A stretch of 64,000 nucleotides of DNA, taken from positions 1 to 64,000 of the forward strand of contig DAORJK010000002.1 in assembly GCA_035438985.1 (NCBI GenBank). The letters run 5' to 3'. Position 1 is the stretch's first letter; every line of letters begins with the position of its first letter. Origin of the DNA: UBA4408 sp002389785. Lineage in GTDB: Bacteria; Bacteroidota; Bacteroidia; UBA4408. The notes under the pieces are model-generated. The model was given only the letters and a program-made list of their open reading frames with translations, did no database searches and was not told the origin of the DNA. A program made the position numbers and the translations under genes. Of this stretch, positions 42,648 to 52,517 are shown in pieces.

Positions 42648-43051
42648 CTAATGAATAATGAACAAAAAAGTAATCCCACTGAAATTATGAAGTAAATCCA
42701 GATTTTAGTTCTGTTTTTTCTTCTTTCTTGTTTACTTTCTTTGTCAAATAAATTCAATAAGTTATCAACTTCATTTGAATTTATTTTATAGTAAATATAG
42801 ACAATCAAAAAAATTGGCAAAACAAAAAGAAATGCAGAAAGTTTATTTATTAGAAAACCACTATTAAAATTTACAAAGTGGCTTAAATATGGAATACCAA
42901 TAAAAGACGAAGCAAATCCCCAAATGCTAAGTAAATTAATCAATAATATTCCAGTTACTGCGATGTAAGCACTAAAATTTTGACGGGCTGCATCAGTATC
43001 TTTATGGTAGTCCCAAAAGAAATAATAAAAATATATGAGAAATTTTATCAT
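42644..43051 (-). CDS. Membrane immunity protein of the full-length Rhs
   Basis: A 135-residue protein with about four hydrophobic segments (FLIYFYYFFWDYH, IAVTGILLINLLSIWGFAS, LSAFLFVLPIFLIVYIYY, IWIYFIISVGLLFCSLFI). It overlaps the Rhs stop by four bases (ATGA), the typical toxin-immunity coupling. The Rhs tip ends in a hydrophobic domain, so a membrane antidote fits. No known Imm family was recognised. Confidence 0.55.
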   Translation of the reverse strand: MIKFLIYFYYFFWDYHKDTDAARQNFSAYIAVTGILLINLLSIWGFASSFIGIPYLSHFVNFNSGFLINKLSAFLFVLPIFLIVYIYYKINSNEVDNLLNLFDKESKQERRKNRTKIWIYFIISVGLLFCSLFIR

Positions 43052-46000
43052 CTGTTACTTGTTCCTAAATCAAAAATTGAATAGCCAATACTTATACCTA
43101 TGCCAATTGGATTTGCTTTTAAGAAAAATGTTGTGCCAATGTCAGCTCCAACTTTAAATGCATTCAAACCAAAGCCAACATAGTCTCCATTGTTAAAAGC
43201 ATCGTAGGCCTTAGTGCTATGTTCCATAATAGAAACTACACCTAATACTTTACCAGCATAGAATGCAACATTTCCTAATGATTTTATAGTTTTTACAGCA
43301 TTAAGTTCTGATTTAGGTACCGGGGGACTTGGAATAAAACCTTTGGTGGACATTTGAGCAGCATTGTCAACCATTGTGGCTGCAATTGCAGCAATATTTC
43401 TTACATCGCCAGTTGAATTGAGTAAATCCCTAAAACCATTACCCCCGTTACCTTGGGCATTTCTAGCAACACCAATTGTACGTTCTGAAAAATTAATTTC
43501 AAATGAATGTGTTCCGCTTGAATTTTTCCAATTTAAACTTGATGAAAAATAATTTCCCATTTCAAATTCCCTCAAAAAAACAGCACTCTTACTATCCCAT
43601 CCATTTTTTATTAAAGCAGCCTTTAAAGCATCATCGGGATTGCCGTATAATTTACCATCTGCCAAATAATAATCAAAACTAATTTGCGAATCATTTGTTA
43701 CATCATATCGACTTCCTGCTTTATCTGCTTGTGCCCGCATTAAGGTCATTGCCCTTTCGTTACTAATTGGAACACCATCTAAAGTATATCCTCCACGTAT
43801 TGGATTCCAGGCACCGTCGGCATCTCCACCGGAGGTGTTAGGAGGAGGGCTATAGGGTTTTTGTACAGGACTATTAAACCCCATATACGCCCAGCCACTA
43901 AGGTCAGTATATTTTAAAGGATTGTTGAGCACATAACTGTAGCCGTTGTAGTTTTGTGTATTACTTGGGTTTTGCAACAATTTATCGGGGCTCAAAAAGC
44001 GAGCAAGTACAGGATCGTACATGCGTCCGTTCATGTTTATTAGGGCAAATTCTTTTAGGTGTTCGTGCCCGGTGTAGCCGCGGTACAGCCAATTGGGAAG
44101 GTTGGGTATGTTGTTAGTGGTCCAGTCGGCAGGGTTGCGGGCATTGCCCCAAGCATCGAAACTTTGATTGAGTTTGTTTCCATTGTCGTCAACCAAGGTT
44201 GTTATACTACCTAAGTTATCGGTATATACATAGTGCATGTTGCCTTGGCTTGCGCCATTTTGTTTCACATACATAGCAGCTAATCCGGTGGGAGCGCTAA
44301 TGTAAGTTATTTCATAAGCGTTGGTGCCTTCGGTTGTTTTTTCATATCCGTCTAAATAAATTCGTTCACATAAGAGTGCGTTGCTCACAGCATCGAGCAA
44401 TTGTGAACGCTTGCGCTCATCGTTGGGTCCGTAGCTTAAGTTAAGTTTATAATTTGCTTCTTCAAGCGTCGCTATTTTATCAAACGAGGTGTAAGTAATG
44501 TTTTGAAGATCTTGTGAAATTAAATGGTTAGGATCTTCAACACCAATTACTGCATTGGGTTTAGCTCCATAATTATAGAGTCCAAGCTCAGTTTTAGATT
44601 CAATATTGCCATTTGCAGTATAAGTTAGTTCACTTACAAGTGTATTGTTTAATGAAATAGTCTTTAATCTATCTAAATTATCATAAGTAAAATCCTCTGT
44701 AAGATTATGCAAAACATCCGCTCTTTGAAGCATATTACCATTACGCATATCAAAAGTATAGTGCATGTTTTGAATTCCGGTTGTTTTGTTTTCTTGCAAA
44801 AATCCAAAATTTGAATACAAGTTTTCAGATGGTGCATTAGTTCCGAGTGTAAATTTAGTAAATTGTCCGGATGCACTTATATCGCCTAAACTCCAAATTG
44901 CAGCACCGTTATCGGCCCTTTTAATTTTGGTAGTATAGCCTTTTGTGTCGTATTCATATTCTACCGCAAAACCACCGGGGTAGGTTAACTTTTGTAATCT
45001 GTTATCAGCATTGTATTCGAGCAATGAAGTGTATATTTGATTGTGTACTTCTTCCACTTTTTTTACCGGGCGGTTTAACGCATCGTACTCATAGCTTACT
45101 TTATTGCCATTGGGAGCTGTAATGGATAGAGGTTGATTGATACCATTACCACTCGAAACATATTGATAATTATAAATTCCTTCGGGACTGTTTTTAAATA
45201 ACAATTTTCCTGTTATAGGATCATACGAAAACGACCAATTTTGATTTTTTGCATCTTTTACTGTAGTTGGTTGGCCGTAGGCATTGTAGGTAGTTTCAAC
45301 TGTTCCACTATTTAAGTCAGTTGCTTTTGTTAACCTTCCCCAGGTATATTCATAACTTTTAACCAATCCGGTTCCAGCTAAATGTGTCGATTTTAAATTA
45401 CCATCACTGTAATAATCATAGCTTAATTTTGTTTGTTCATGATCTAAGGTTTCAATTAGTGCACCACTTGCATCTTGTAATTGTGTTTTAGTTTTACCAT
45501 CAGGGCCTATAACTTTGGTTTTAGAAATGCCGTTGCCGGGATAACTATATTCAAAAGTAGTTTCAAGTGGATCTACAACTACTCCATCATCAGCGGTAGT
45601 TTTTTGAACACGATTAAAATTATCAAAAGTGGTGTGGTTAAAAACTATTTTAGCAATAGAAGTATTAGTTAGCATATCCATATCGTAGGGCGATGTTACA
45701 TCGCAAATTCTACCATGCGAATCATAGTTTTGTGCTGAAAAAATAGTTTTACCAAATCCTTCTCCTTGCGATAAAATTTGTCGGCCAAAGGAGTCAAAAA
45801 ACACTTTTGAAGATGGTGCGCCGGTGCTTTTTGATTCAACATAAAATAATGCGCGGGAAGCTACATCAAAAGGATGCAAGGGGTCAACTACATTAGGAGA
45901 TACGAATTTCATTGTTGCGGTTGTGACAGAATGATCCGGACTAATGCTTTTCAATTCTCTGCCATAACCATCATAGAAAATTTCGGAAACAAGCCCGTCA

Positions 46001-49000
46001 ACTCCTTTGCTCCAAATAGATTTTCCCCAACGAGGGTCAAGTTTTGTATAGCTCGATTGACCTAAAAAATTGACCGATTCAACCACAAATCGGCGTTTAG
46101 AATCATAAACAAAATTAGCTGTTTGTGTTGGTAAACCGGCTGATAGCACACTTGTACTGAGTAATATTCCGGTTTGTGGATCAGGTGTTAAATTGGTTAC
46201 AACTTCATTGTTTGTTGTAGGGTCGTTTATACTTTGTGTTAAAGTACCATGCGAGTTATAAAAGGTTTTACTGGTGCGTGTTATAGAAGGTTGTATATCG
46301 CGTTGAGTGATTATGGTAGTAGTCTCTATTTTATTTGGGAACCAACTTCCTGTTGTTGTAACATATGGTGTGTAATAAGCATCAATCAGTTGTAAGCCAT
46401 TGTTTATGTTTTCATGCTTTTCAATTAATATTCCATTATTGTTGCTATCGTAATTGTATGTTGTAGACGTTACCGCACCGGTAATATTATCAAGAGCTGT
46501 TTCTCCGGTAAGCAAGGTTAAATGCCGGGTACCTGACATTAATGAGATAAAATTACTGCTAAATGTGCGGTGAGTTAAAGGAATTAAATTACCTGTATTT
46601 GAAATTAGGTAGGTATTGGATTCACTTAAACTTCTCTCAAAAAATGTAGCAGCTGTGGGGGCGTTGTGGGTTAATGACTGGCGCGTGTTGGTTACAGATG
46701 AATAAGTTTCCATTTTATCAAAACCGAGGTTGCCTAAACCTTGTTTGTGTAATTTTAATCCGGCATAGCTGTAATAGGTAAAATTAAAACCACCAATTCC
46801 GTCTGATGATTCTAGTTTAGTAACAACATATTGGGGAATTTGAACATCAATTAATGGAAAAACAGCGCCACTACCTTTAGTATAAACAGTGCTTCCTCCA
46901 TTTGAAAGGGTTTTATAGGTAAAATGATTCATATTGCCAAAACCATCTCTACTGGATTTCAACAAACCCGATTCGGTATTTTTATTAAAATGAATGGATG
47001 AAGTGAAACAATTACTAATATCAAGTTGGGTAATAAAAATATCTTTTCTTCCGTCTCCATCAATATCACCCAAAGTCATTTTAGGCAGTTCATCAGGATT
47101 GTTTGCGTAAAAAGTAGAATCAGCTGAATAAATTGCAGTACTGCCAACTCGATTAATAATTCCACCAATAGCATGTTCAATTCCTCTACCACTATAAAAC
47201 GCAGATATTGCGTAAGTAGTTCCGTTGTTTTTTATTTTGATTAAATCGTCTTTACCGTCATCGTTTACATCAAGTGCAAAAAATGAACAGGTTGGCCCTG
47301 CAACTATCGTATTAGTGCCGGCAATTACATGATTGTAAGCATTAAAACCGAGGCCGGTACCAAGCAATAAATTTCGATTTAAGAAATTGTGTTCAATAAC
47401 TGAATAATCAGTAATACCATCACCATTAAAATCGCCTGAGATTGTATTTTCACAAGATAAACAGGCAGGTATATTGTAAAATTCTTCGCTTGTTAATCGC
47501 TGCGACCCATTCGAATTTGTTGCGGTTCCTACAGATAATTTTAAAAAACACGTGCCAACAGATGAGCGCCTTGCCATGATTTCCACAGCACCATCACCAT
47601 CAAAATCGGCAGCCGAAAGAAAAGTATAATTAACGTTCGGGTCTGGTATAATGCCATTGGTAAAAGCGTGATAGGAAGCATTATTTTGAGTGAAATCATA
47701 ATTTTGAGCCCATGATGCATTTTCGAAATTCCAAACTCTGAAAAGAGGAGAGCTATTGTAGTAGGGAGCTCCATGGTAAATTATTAATTCTTGGAAACCA
47801 TTACCATCTATGTCAGCAAAAATATGTTGTTCATTTTTTAATACTGAAATTGGAGACCCCATTTCAAAACCGTTGCCATTTGAGAAAAAGACATTAATTT
47901 TAATTGCACCAACTACTCCCCAAGAACCAATGGTTGAGGAGGCAATCACCAAGTCGTCTTTACCATCACCATTAATGTCAATTGCTTGTGCTATTGGAAA
48001 TCTTGAACTATCGGGGAGGCTGTGAAAATCCAACAATGTACCGGCAACAGAGTAGTTACTATTTGTTGAAAATGATTCTTTCATAACCCCATCTGTATTT
48101 AACCATAATTTCCAATCTAAATGTGTTGCAGGAATCGCGCCTGAATTATTAACAGATATTGAAACCTGATCGCTTCTTCCATCACCGTTAAAATCGCCTG
48201 ACACGTAATTTTTAAAGTTAATTAATCCTTCCGAATAAATTGGGTCATCACTGGCTTGCCCGTTAATAGGTGGAATTAATTCACGCACTGTTTCAGACAA
48301 AGGTGAACCTGCTCCATAGCTAAAAAGTGTTGAGTTTAAATGCGTATTATCAGCACCATATTTTACAATCTCTCTTAAGTAAGGCATCGTGCTATTTACA
48401 TAATTAAAGTGATACCGTGTCATCGACTTTTCTTCACAAAAAACTTCAATTTCACGCAAAAGCAATTTATGTATTAGTTCATTTCCAAGAAAAAACGACG
48501 AGGTATTTGTCGTTCGTAAATCGTAATAAAATTTAATAGAATTATAGGGGACTATTCCTGCTATGGCATTTCCCGTATATTTTATTTCCTTAATATGTAT
48601 TTCTCCCCCATCATTGTAATACGAATAGGTCATGTAATTACCATAAGAATCTTCAACACTATCAACGTACCAACTTAAGACTTGGTCGTTTGCTAATTTA
48701 TCTTTTAAAATTAATTTAGAATTTGCTGCCGGTTGGCTCCCATAATACATGGTTGTTCCACCTTCGGTTTGTACTTTAAAATAATCATTGCTTTTATCAT
48801 TATCATTGTTATCAACAAAAGTCACTAAGGAAAAATTTTCCTTTTCGGGTCTAAATGTATTTATTCCGTTGGCTGGACTAGCTACAAGCAGATTGCCATC
48901 TAATGCCCATGAATCAACTAAATCTTGAAGTAAGATTCCTTGAGTTTTTCCATCATGATAAATAGTTTTTGGTGTTCGTGAAATCGTGGATATTCCACCA

Positions 49001-49485
49001 ATATTCCAGCCACGGCCAATTGCTCCATCGCCCATATTACTGTTATAAGCAACAGCTATTTGTGGGCTCATTCCGTTAGTACCTGGTGGTGCAAATACCG
49101 TGAAACTGTATCCGGCGCTTCCTGAAGCCGAAACTCCTGGGCTTCCGGAGATAGAACCAACCGGTAAATTTTTATTTAATTGCAATTCAACACTTTCTGA
49201 TTCGGGATATGCATTTGTTGCATTTGCTTCTGATTGATAAACAACGGTTGAATGAATCGTTTTATCAATTGATAAATTAAGATGTGTGTTTGTAAATGAT
49301 TCTTGATTGCAGTTTGGTTGAATTTCAATTTTATTTTTTGCATAATAATCACCTACAGGTATAGATATATTATTTGTTGAGCCAAAAATAAATTCATCGG
49401 CTTTGTACTCAATTTGTTGGGAAGATACAACAAATGGGAGTAGCATAAGCTGTAAATGCAATAATTTAAAAGTATATTTTTTCAT
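43048..49485 (-). CDS. Full-length SpvB/FG-GAP/Rhs polymorphic toxin
   Basis: 2145 residues. It has a signal peptide (LLHLQLMLLPFVVSSQQ), an SpvB-like domain (AYNSNMGDGAIGRGWNIGG, about residues 145-300), FG-GAP/VCBS calcium-type repeats (DFNGDGRSDQVSI, DINGDGKDDLVIA, DIDGDGRKDIFI, about 420-840), then TcB/TcC-like YD repeats to about 1868 ending RFLSPDKLLQNP and KYTDLSGW. The C-terminal tip of about 277 residues has YTLDGVPISNERAMTLM and hydrophobic ends (FFLKANPIGIGISIGYSIF). This layout resembles the Tc-toxin B-C cocoon that encloses a toxic C terminus. The usual DPxGW motif reads DLSGW. No T9SS domain. It is third of an operon and is coupled to a membrane immunity gene. Confidence 0.85.
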   Translation of the reverse strand: MKKYTFKLLHLQLMLLPFVVSSQQIEYKADEFIFGSTNNISIPVGDYYAKNKIEIQPNCNQESFTNTHLNLSIDKTIHSTVVYQSEANATNAYPESESVELQLNKNLPVGSISGSPGVSASGSAGYSFTVFAPPGTNGMSPQIAVAYNSNMGDGAIGRGWNIGGISTISRTPKTIYHDGKTQGILLQDLVDSWALDGNLLVASPANGINTFRPEKENFSLVTFVDNNDNDKSNDYFKVQTEGGTTMYYGSQPAANSKLILKDKLANDQVLSWYVDSVEDSYGNYMTYSYYNDGGEIHIKEIKYTGNAIAGIVPYNSIKFYYDLRTTNTSSFFLGNELIHKLLLREIEVFCEEKSMTRYHFNYVNSTMPYLREIVKYGADNTHLNSTLFSYGAGSPLSETVRELIPPINGQASDDPIYSEGLINFKNYVSGDFNGDGRSDQVSISVNNSGAIPATHLDWKLWLNTDGVMKESFSTNSNYSVAGTLLDFHSLPDSSRFPIAQAIDINGDGKDDLVIASSTIGSWGVVGAIKINVFFSNGNGFEMGSPISVLKNEQHIFADIDGNGFQELIIYHGAPYYNSSPLFRVWNFENASWAQNYDFTQNNASYHAFTNGIIPDPNVNYTFLSAADFDGDGAVEIMARRSSVGTCFLKLSVGTATNSNGSQRLTSEEFYNIPACLSCENTISGDFNGDGITDYSVIEHNFLNRNLLLGTGLGFNAYNHVIAGTNTIVAGPTCSFFALDVNDDGKDDLIKIKNNGTTYAISAFYSGRGIEHAIGGIINRVGSTAIYSADSTFYANNPDELPKMTLGDIDGDGRKDIFITQLDISNCFTSSIHFNKNTESGLLKSSRDGFGNMNHFTYKTLSNGGSTVYTKGSGAVFPLIDVQIPQYVVTKLESSDGIGGFNFTYYSYAGLKLHKQGLGNLGFDKMETYSSVTNTRQSLTHNAPTAATFFERSLSESNTYLISNTGNLIPLTHRTFSSNFISLMSGTRHLTLLTGETALDNITGAVTSTTYNYDSNNNGILIEKHENINNGLQLIDAYYTPYVTTTGSWFPNKIETTTIITQRDIQPSITRTSKTFYNSHGTLTQSINDPTTNNEVVTNLTPDPQTGILLSTSVLSAGLPTQTANFVYDSKRRFVVESVNFLGQSSYTKLDPRWGKSIWSKGVDGLVSEIFYDGYGRELKSISPDHSVTTATMKFVSPNVVDPLHPFDVASRALFYVESKSTGAPSSKVFFDSFGRQILSQGEGFGKTIFSAQNYDSHGRICDVTSPYDMDMLTNTSIAKIVFNHTTFDNFNRVQKTTADDGVVVDPLETTFEYSYPGNGISKTKVIGPDGKTKTQLQDASGALIETLDHEQTKLSYDYYSDGNLKSTHLAGTGLVKSYEYTWGRLTKATDLNSGTVETTYNAYGQPTTVKDAKNQNWSFSYDPITGKLLFKNSPEGIYNYQYVSSGNGINQPLSITAPNGNKVSYEYDALNRPVKKVEEVHNQIYTSLLEYNADNRLQKLTYPGGFAVEYEYDTKGYTTKIKRADNGAAIWSLGDISASGQFTKFTLGTNAPSENLYSNFGFLQENKTTGIQNMHYTFDMRNGNMLQRADVLHNLTEDFTYDNLDRLKTISLNNTLVSELTYTANGNIESKTELGLYNYGAKPNAVIGVEDPNHLISQDLQNITYTSFDKIATLEEANYKLNLSYGPNDERKRSQLLDAVSNALLCERIYLDGYEKTTEGTNAYEITYISAPTGLAAMYVKQNGASQGNMHYVYTDNLGSITTLVDDNGNKLNQSFDAWGNARNPADWTTNNIPNLPNWLYRGYTGHEHLKEFALINMNGRMYDPVLARFLSPDKLLQNPSNTQNYNGYSYVLNNPLKYTDLSGWAYMGFNSPVQKPYSPPPNTSGGDADGAWNPIRGGYTLDGVPISNERAMTLMRAQADKAGSRYDVTNDSQISFDYYLADGKLYGNPDDALKAALIKNGWDSKSAVFLREFEMGNYFSSSLNWKNSSGTHSFEINFSERTIGVARNAQGNGGNGFRDLLNSTGDVRNIAAIAATMVDNAAQMSTKGFIPSPPVPKSELNAVKTIKSLGNVAFYAGKVLGVVSIMEHSTKAYDAFNNGDYVGFGLNAFKVGADIGTTFFLKANPIGIGISIGYSIFDLGTSNR

Positions 49486-49512
49486 ATTGTTTAATTGTAA
49501 AAATTGAAAAAA

Positions 49513-51969
49513 TTACTTTTTAGATTCTAACTTACCTACCTTTTCTTTTAGAACACTATTCTCCTTTTTCAGTTCAATCATGTAAAGCGTTAGTTCCTCT
49601 ATTTTTTGCATTTGCTTAGCAAACATCTCGCTCACATTAACTCCTTCCTTTTTTACTTCTGTACTTGATGGTATTCCCGGCAGATGCTTGTGCTCAGCAA
49701 TATACTTTTCAACCTCCTCAATTGCCATTAAGCTATATTTATTATCAAATACAAAATCAGCCCAATAGGTAGCAAGCTCTACTGTAATTTTTTCAGTTCT
49801 TATTCCTTTCTTTACATACAATAAATATTCGCCCGGGTAGGTTGATGTAGGATCTACACCAATTCCAATTTTACCATTTGAATTTATTGTCAATAGATTG
49901 GGAGTTATAGAAGTATGGTCTTTTCCATTAATAAAATTAAATGAAGCATCAGATTGATCACTATTAATGTAAAAATTAAATTTACCTGAAGGGTCGTTAT
50001 CAATGCTAATTCCACGCCTAGCTGGAATTGTTCCACCGGTTAAAATTTGCAATGAGTTAAATCCATTAGGATTGTCATTTAATAGTTGTACATCGCCATT
50101 TACCGTAAGTAATTTGTTAGGGCTATTGGTTCCAATCCCAACATTACCGCTAGTATGAAACAAATCCGTACCGTTGTTATTAGTTTTCCAATAGTTCACT
50201 TCACTCATGATTGAATTTGCAGGTGCATTATATAATTTCTTAGCTCCATCAATCATTACCAACTCGTTGGTAGTATTTGTAAATGAATTAAGTTTAACAT
50301 CGTTATTGAAAACACCATCACCATTGAACAAGCTATTGCCTGATACATGCAATGCTTCTCCATTTGGAAATGAATTGGTGTTTATTCCAACGCTCCCGGG
50401 ATAATTTACGTCATTTCCATTAGGATTCTTATTCCATAATTGTGAAGGAATTTCAATAGTACTTAATACACCGATTCCATTCGCTTGAACTAACCTGTTT
50501 GGATTCGAAACATTCCCTGTTCCTAAAGAAGAAATACGCGCAGTTCCTGTTACATCTAATGTTTCGCCAGGAGAATTACTTCCAATACTAACAGTATTTG
50601 GACTACAGGTATAAATCAAATTCGGATAAGCAGAAGTATTATACCAAATCGGTTCTATTGCTCCTGCACAATTCGCAACTTTGGAAGATTGCAAATAACC
50701 ATTTGCATCAAGATATAACATTCCTCCACCGGTTAAACTACTTAATTTTACATTACCCGTAAATTTTGTGCCGCCATTAGAAAGTAATCGCAAGGATTCA
50801 ATATTGTTGGCTTTAAAAACAAAATCTTTTTGATCAGTTGTACCTAGAAAATCTGTAGTATCATTTGTTCCTGAATTACCTTTCATCGTCCAATCTTCTC
50901 TTTGTGGTGCAATAATAGTTGCTGACTTTTCTACACTACAACCTGCTGCATCCTTTATTACCACACTATATGAACCTTCACCTAAATTATTTGGATTTTG
51001 TGAAAAAGACCCATTGTTCCAGGTGTAAGTATAGGGCGAAACTCCTGGGGATGATGTAGATATTGCTGTATTAATAATTCCATTATTACAATTGTTACAA
51101 GTAGTGTTTTTGTTGTTTGAATAAACAAAAGGAGTTATACTTGCATTAAAGAATGGCGCTTTTGTTATTGTAATATTTGCATGTAAAATACTACGTGTAC
51201 TTTCTGTGTTTGCATCAGAAATTTCAACAGAATAGTTTCCAGATTCTCTTAAATTAACCAAATTTTGATCATGCGAACCATTACTCCAATCAAAGGAATA
51301 TGGTGGCGTTCCTCCAGCTACTACTAAATTTATTGAACCATTAGCACCACAACTGATATTGTAGTTTCCAATAACCTTTGGGCTTGAAATACTTACAACA
51401 TGCAGTTCTGTTGGTTCAGCTAAAGTAATTGATGAACTGGCTATGCAATTTGTAGCATCATGAACTGTTAGGGTATAAGTTCCAGCAATTAAACCATCAA
51501 TGTTTTGAAAATCCATGCCATTGCTCCATAAAAAAGTATAGGGTGGGACACCGCCTACAACACTAGCAGAAACAGTTCCATCGCTTCCACCGAATTGACT
51601 TATATTATATCCACCTTCTCGAACAACAGGGTCTAAATTGACTTGAAACAACTCCGGTTCTGTTAATGTAATTTCTCTTGTAACTGAGAGCCCATTTGAA
51701 GTTGTTACTATTACTTTATAGGATCCAGCATATAAATTGCTTCTATTTCTAACTGTTGGTCCATCATACCAAACATATGTATAAGGCGCTGTTCCTCCAG
51801 AAATGAAAAGATTAATACTCCCGGTATTTGCTCCATGACAACTTATGTTGTAGCCTCCTGCATATAGAGAAGGAGTGAGTTGCACATCGAATTCTTCAGC
51901 TTTTACCTGAGTTACATATAAAATAAAAATTAGTAAGGCTTTTTTAATAATTTGCAAAGTTGATTTCAT
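49513..51969 (-). CDS. SprB-repeat and tail-fibre-like secreted protein
   Basis: 818 residues with a signal peptide (LLIFILYVTQVKAEE). Residues 25-355 hold four SprB-type repeats (GGTAPYTYVWYDG, GGVPPYTFLWSNG, GGTPPYSFDWSNG, VSPYTYTWNNG). Residues 480-700 have tail-fibre repeats (GNVGIGTNSPNKLLTVNGDV). The C terminus resembles an endosialidase-chaperone/S74-like end (EVEKYIAEHKHLPGIPSS) followed by a coiled coil (IEELTLYMIELKKENSVLKE). Probably trimeric and surface-exposed. It starts the trio with the Rhs gene 27 bases downstream and may help display or dock it. Confidence 0.75.
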   Translation of the reverse strand: MKSTLQIIKKALLIFILYVTQVKAEEFDVQLTPSLYAGGYNISCHGANTGSINLFISGGTAPYTYVWYDGPTVRNRSNLYAGSYKVIVTTSNGLSVTREITLTEPELFQVNLDPVVREGGYNISQFGGSDGTVSASVVGGVPPYTFLWSNGMDFQNIDGLIAGTYTLTVHDATNCIASSSITLAEPTELHVVSISSPKVIGNYNISCGANGSINLVVAGGTPPYSFDWSNGSHDQNLVNLRESGNYSVEISDANTESTRSILHANITITKAPFFNASITPFVYSNNKNTTCNNCNNGIINTAISTSSPGVSPYTYTWNNGSFSQNPNNLGEGSYSVVIKDAAGCSVEKSATIIAPQREDWTMKGNSGTNDTTDFLGTTDQKDFVFKANNIESLRLLSNGGTKFTGNVKLSSLTGGGMLYLDANGYLQSSKVANCAGAIEPIWYNTSAYPNLIYTCSPNTVSIGSNSPGETLDVTGTARISSLGTGNVSNPNRLVQANGIGVLSTIEIPSQLWNKNPNGNDVNYPGSVGINTNSFPNGEALHVSGNSLFNGDGVFNNDVKLNSFTNTTNELVMIDGAKKLYNAPANSIMSEVNYWKTNNNGTDLFHTSGNVGIGTNSPNKLLTVNGDVQLLNDNPNGFNSLQILTGGTIPARRGISIDNDPSGKFNFYINSDQSDASFNFINGKDHTSITPNLLTINSNGKIGIGVDPTSTYPGEYLLYVKKGIRTEKITVELATYWADFVFDNKYSLMAIEEVEKYIAEHKHLPGIPSSTEVKKEGVNVSEMFAKQMQKIEELTLYMIELKKENSVLKEKVGKLESKK

Positions 51970-52061
51970 GTGTATCGTTTTAAAATGAATAATAAAATGT
52001 GTTTATATATTAAAATCAATCAGTAATAATTTAAGCTAAGTATAATTAGATTGGGATTTTG

Positions 52062-52517
52062 TTATTTAATAACCTTATAAAATAGTTTTTGACTTTTTAT
52101 GGAAACACAAATTGAGTAGATGCCCTTTTTTTGATTGCTAAAATTTATCAGTTTTTCGGATGCATCCTGAATTTTCAACTCATACACGATTTTTCCAAGA
52201 TTATCGAAAATACTTACTACTGCAGGTGTATTTTGATTGGCAGTAACAATCGTGATAGCAACCAGCTCATTCACTTGTGTAGGAAAAACAGTAATGCCAA
52301 AATCTGTTGCAAGCTTTTTTATTTTGTCACTTTCGGTAGATTTCTCGATGGACGTAGTAGCAGGCGTAAAGCTTCGTTCGCCACTGGGCGGTCCAACATA
52401 CAATACTCGTTGAATGCGATTCCCGTTATTGTCGTATGTATAGGTAACTTGCGAATAGCTGTATTTATTTAGTACAACCAATGCTAATAAAATTAAGTAA
52501 CTGTATTTACGTGTCAT
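52062..52517 (-). CDS. Small T9SS protein with a YD-repeat-like N terminus
   Basis: 151 residues. A signal peptide (YLILLALVVLNKYSYSQ) is followed directly by VTYTYDNNGNRIQRVLY, a single Rhs/YD-like motif, then a linker and a T9SS type A domain (TVFPTQVNELVAITIV...KKGIYSICVSI). It is first of the minus-strand operon leading to the Rhs toxin. It could be a remnant of a larger YD protein or a small surface anchor. A consensus promoter is found about 100 bases upstream. Confidence 0.65.
   Translation of the reverse strand: MTRKYSYLILLALVVLNKYSYSQVTYTYDNNGNRIQRVLYVGPPSGERSFTPATTSIEKSTESDKIKKLATDFGITVFPTQVNELVAITIVTANQNTPAVVSIFDNLGKIVYELKIQDASEKLINFSNQKKGIYSICVSIKSQKLFYKVIK

Noticed and set aside
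43364..48025. Small plus-strand frames opposite the Rhs gene
   Set aside because: They are antisense shadows of a long, well-supported coding frame and have no domain signature.
32961..52517. Type VI secretion linkage of the Rhs toxin
   Set aside because: No PAAR, VgrG, Hcp or adaptor was seen, and the Rhs protein has a signal peptide, so a T6SS effector role is not supported here.
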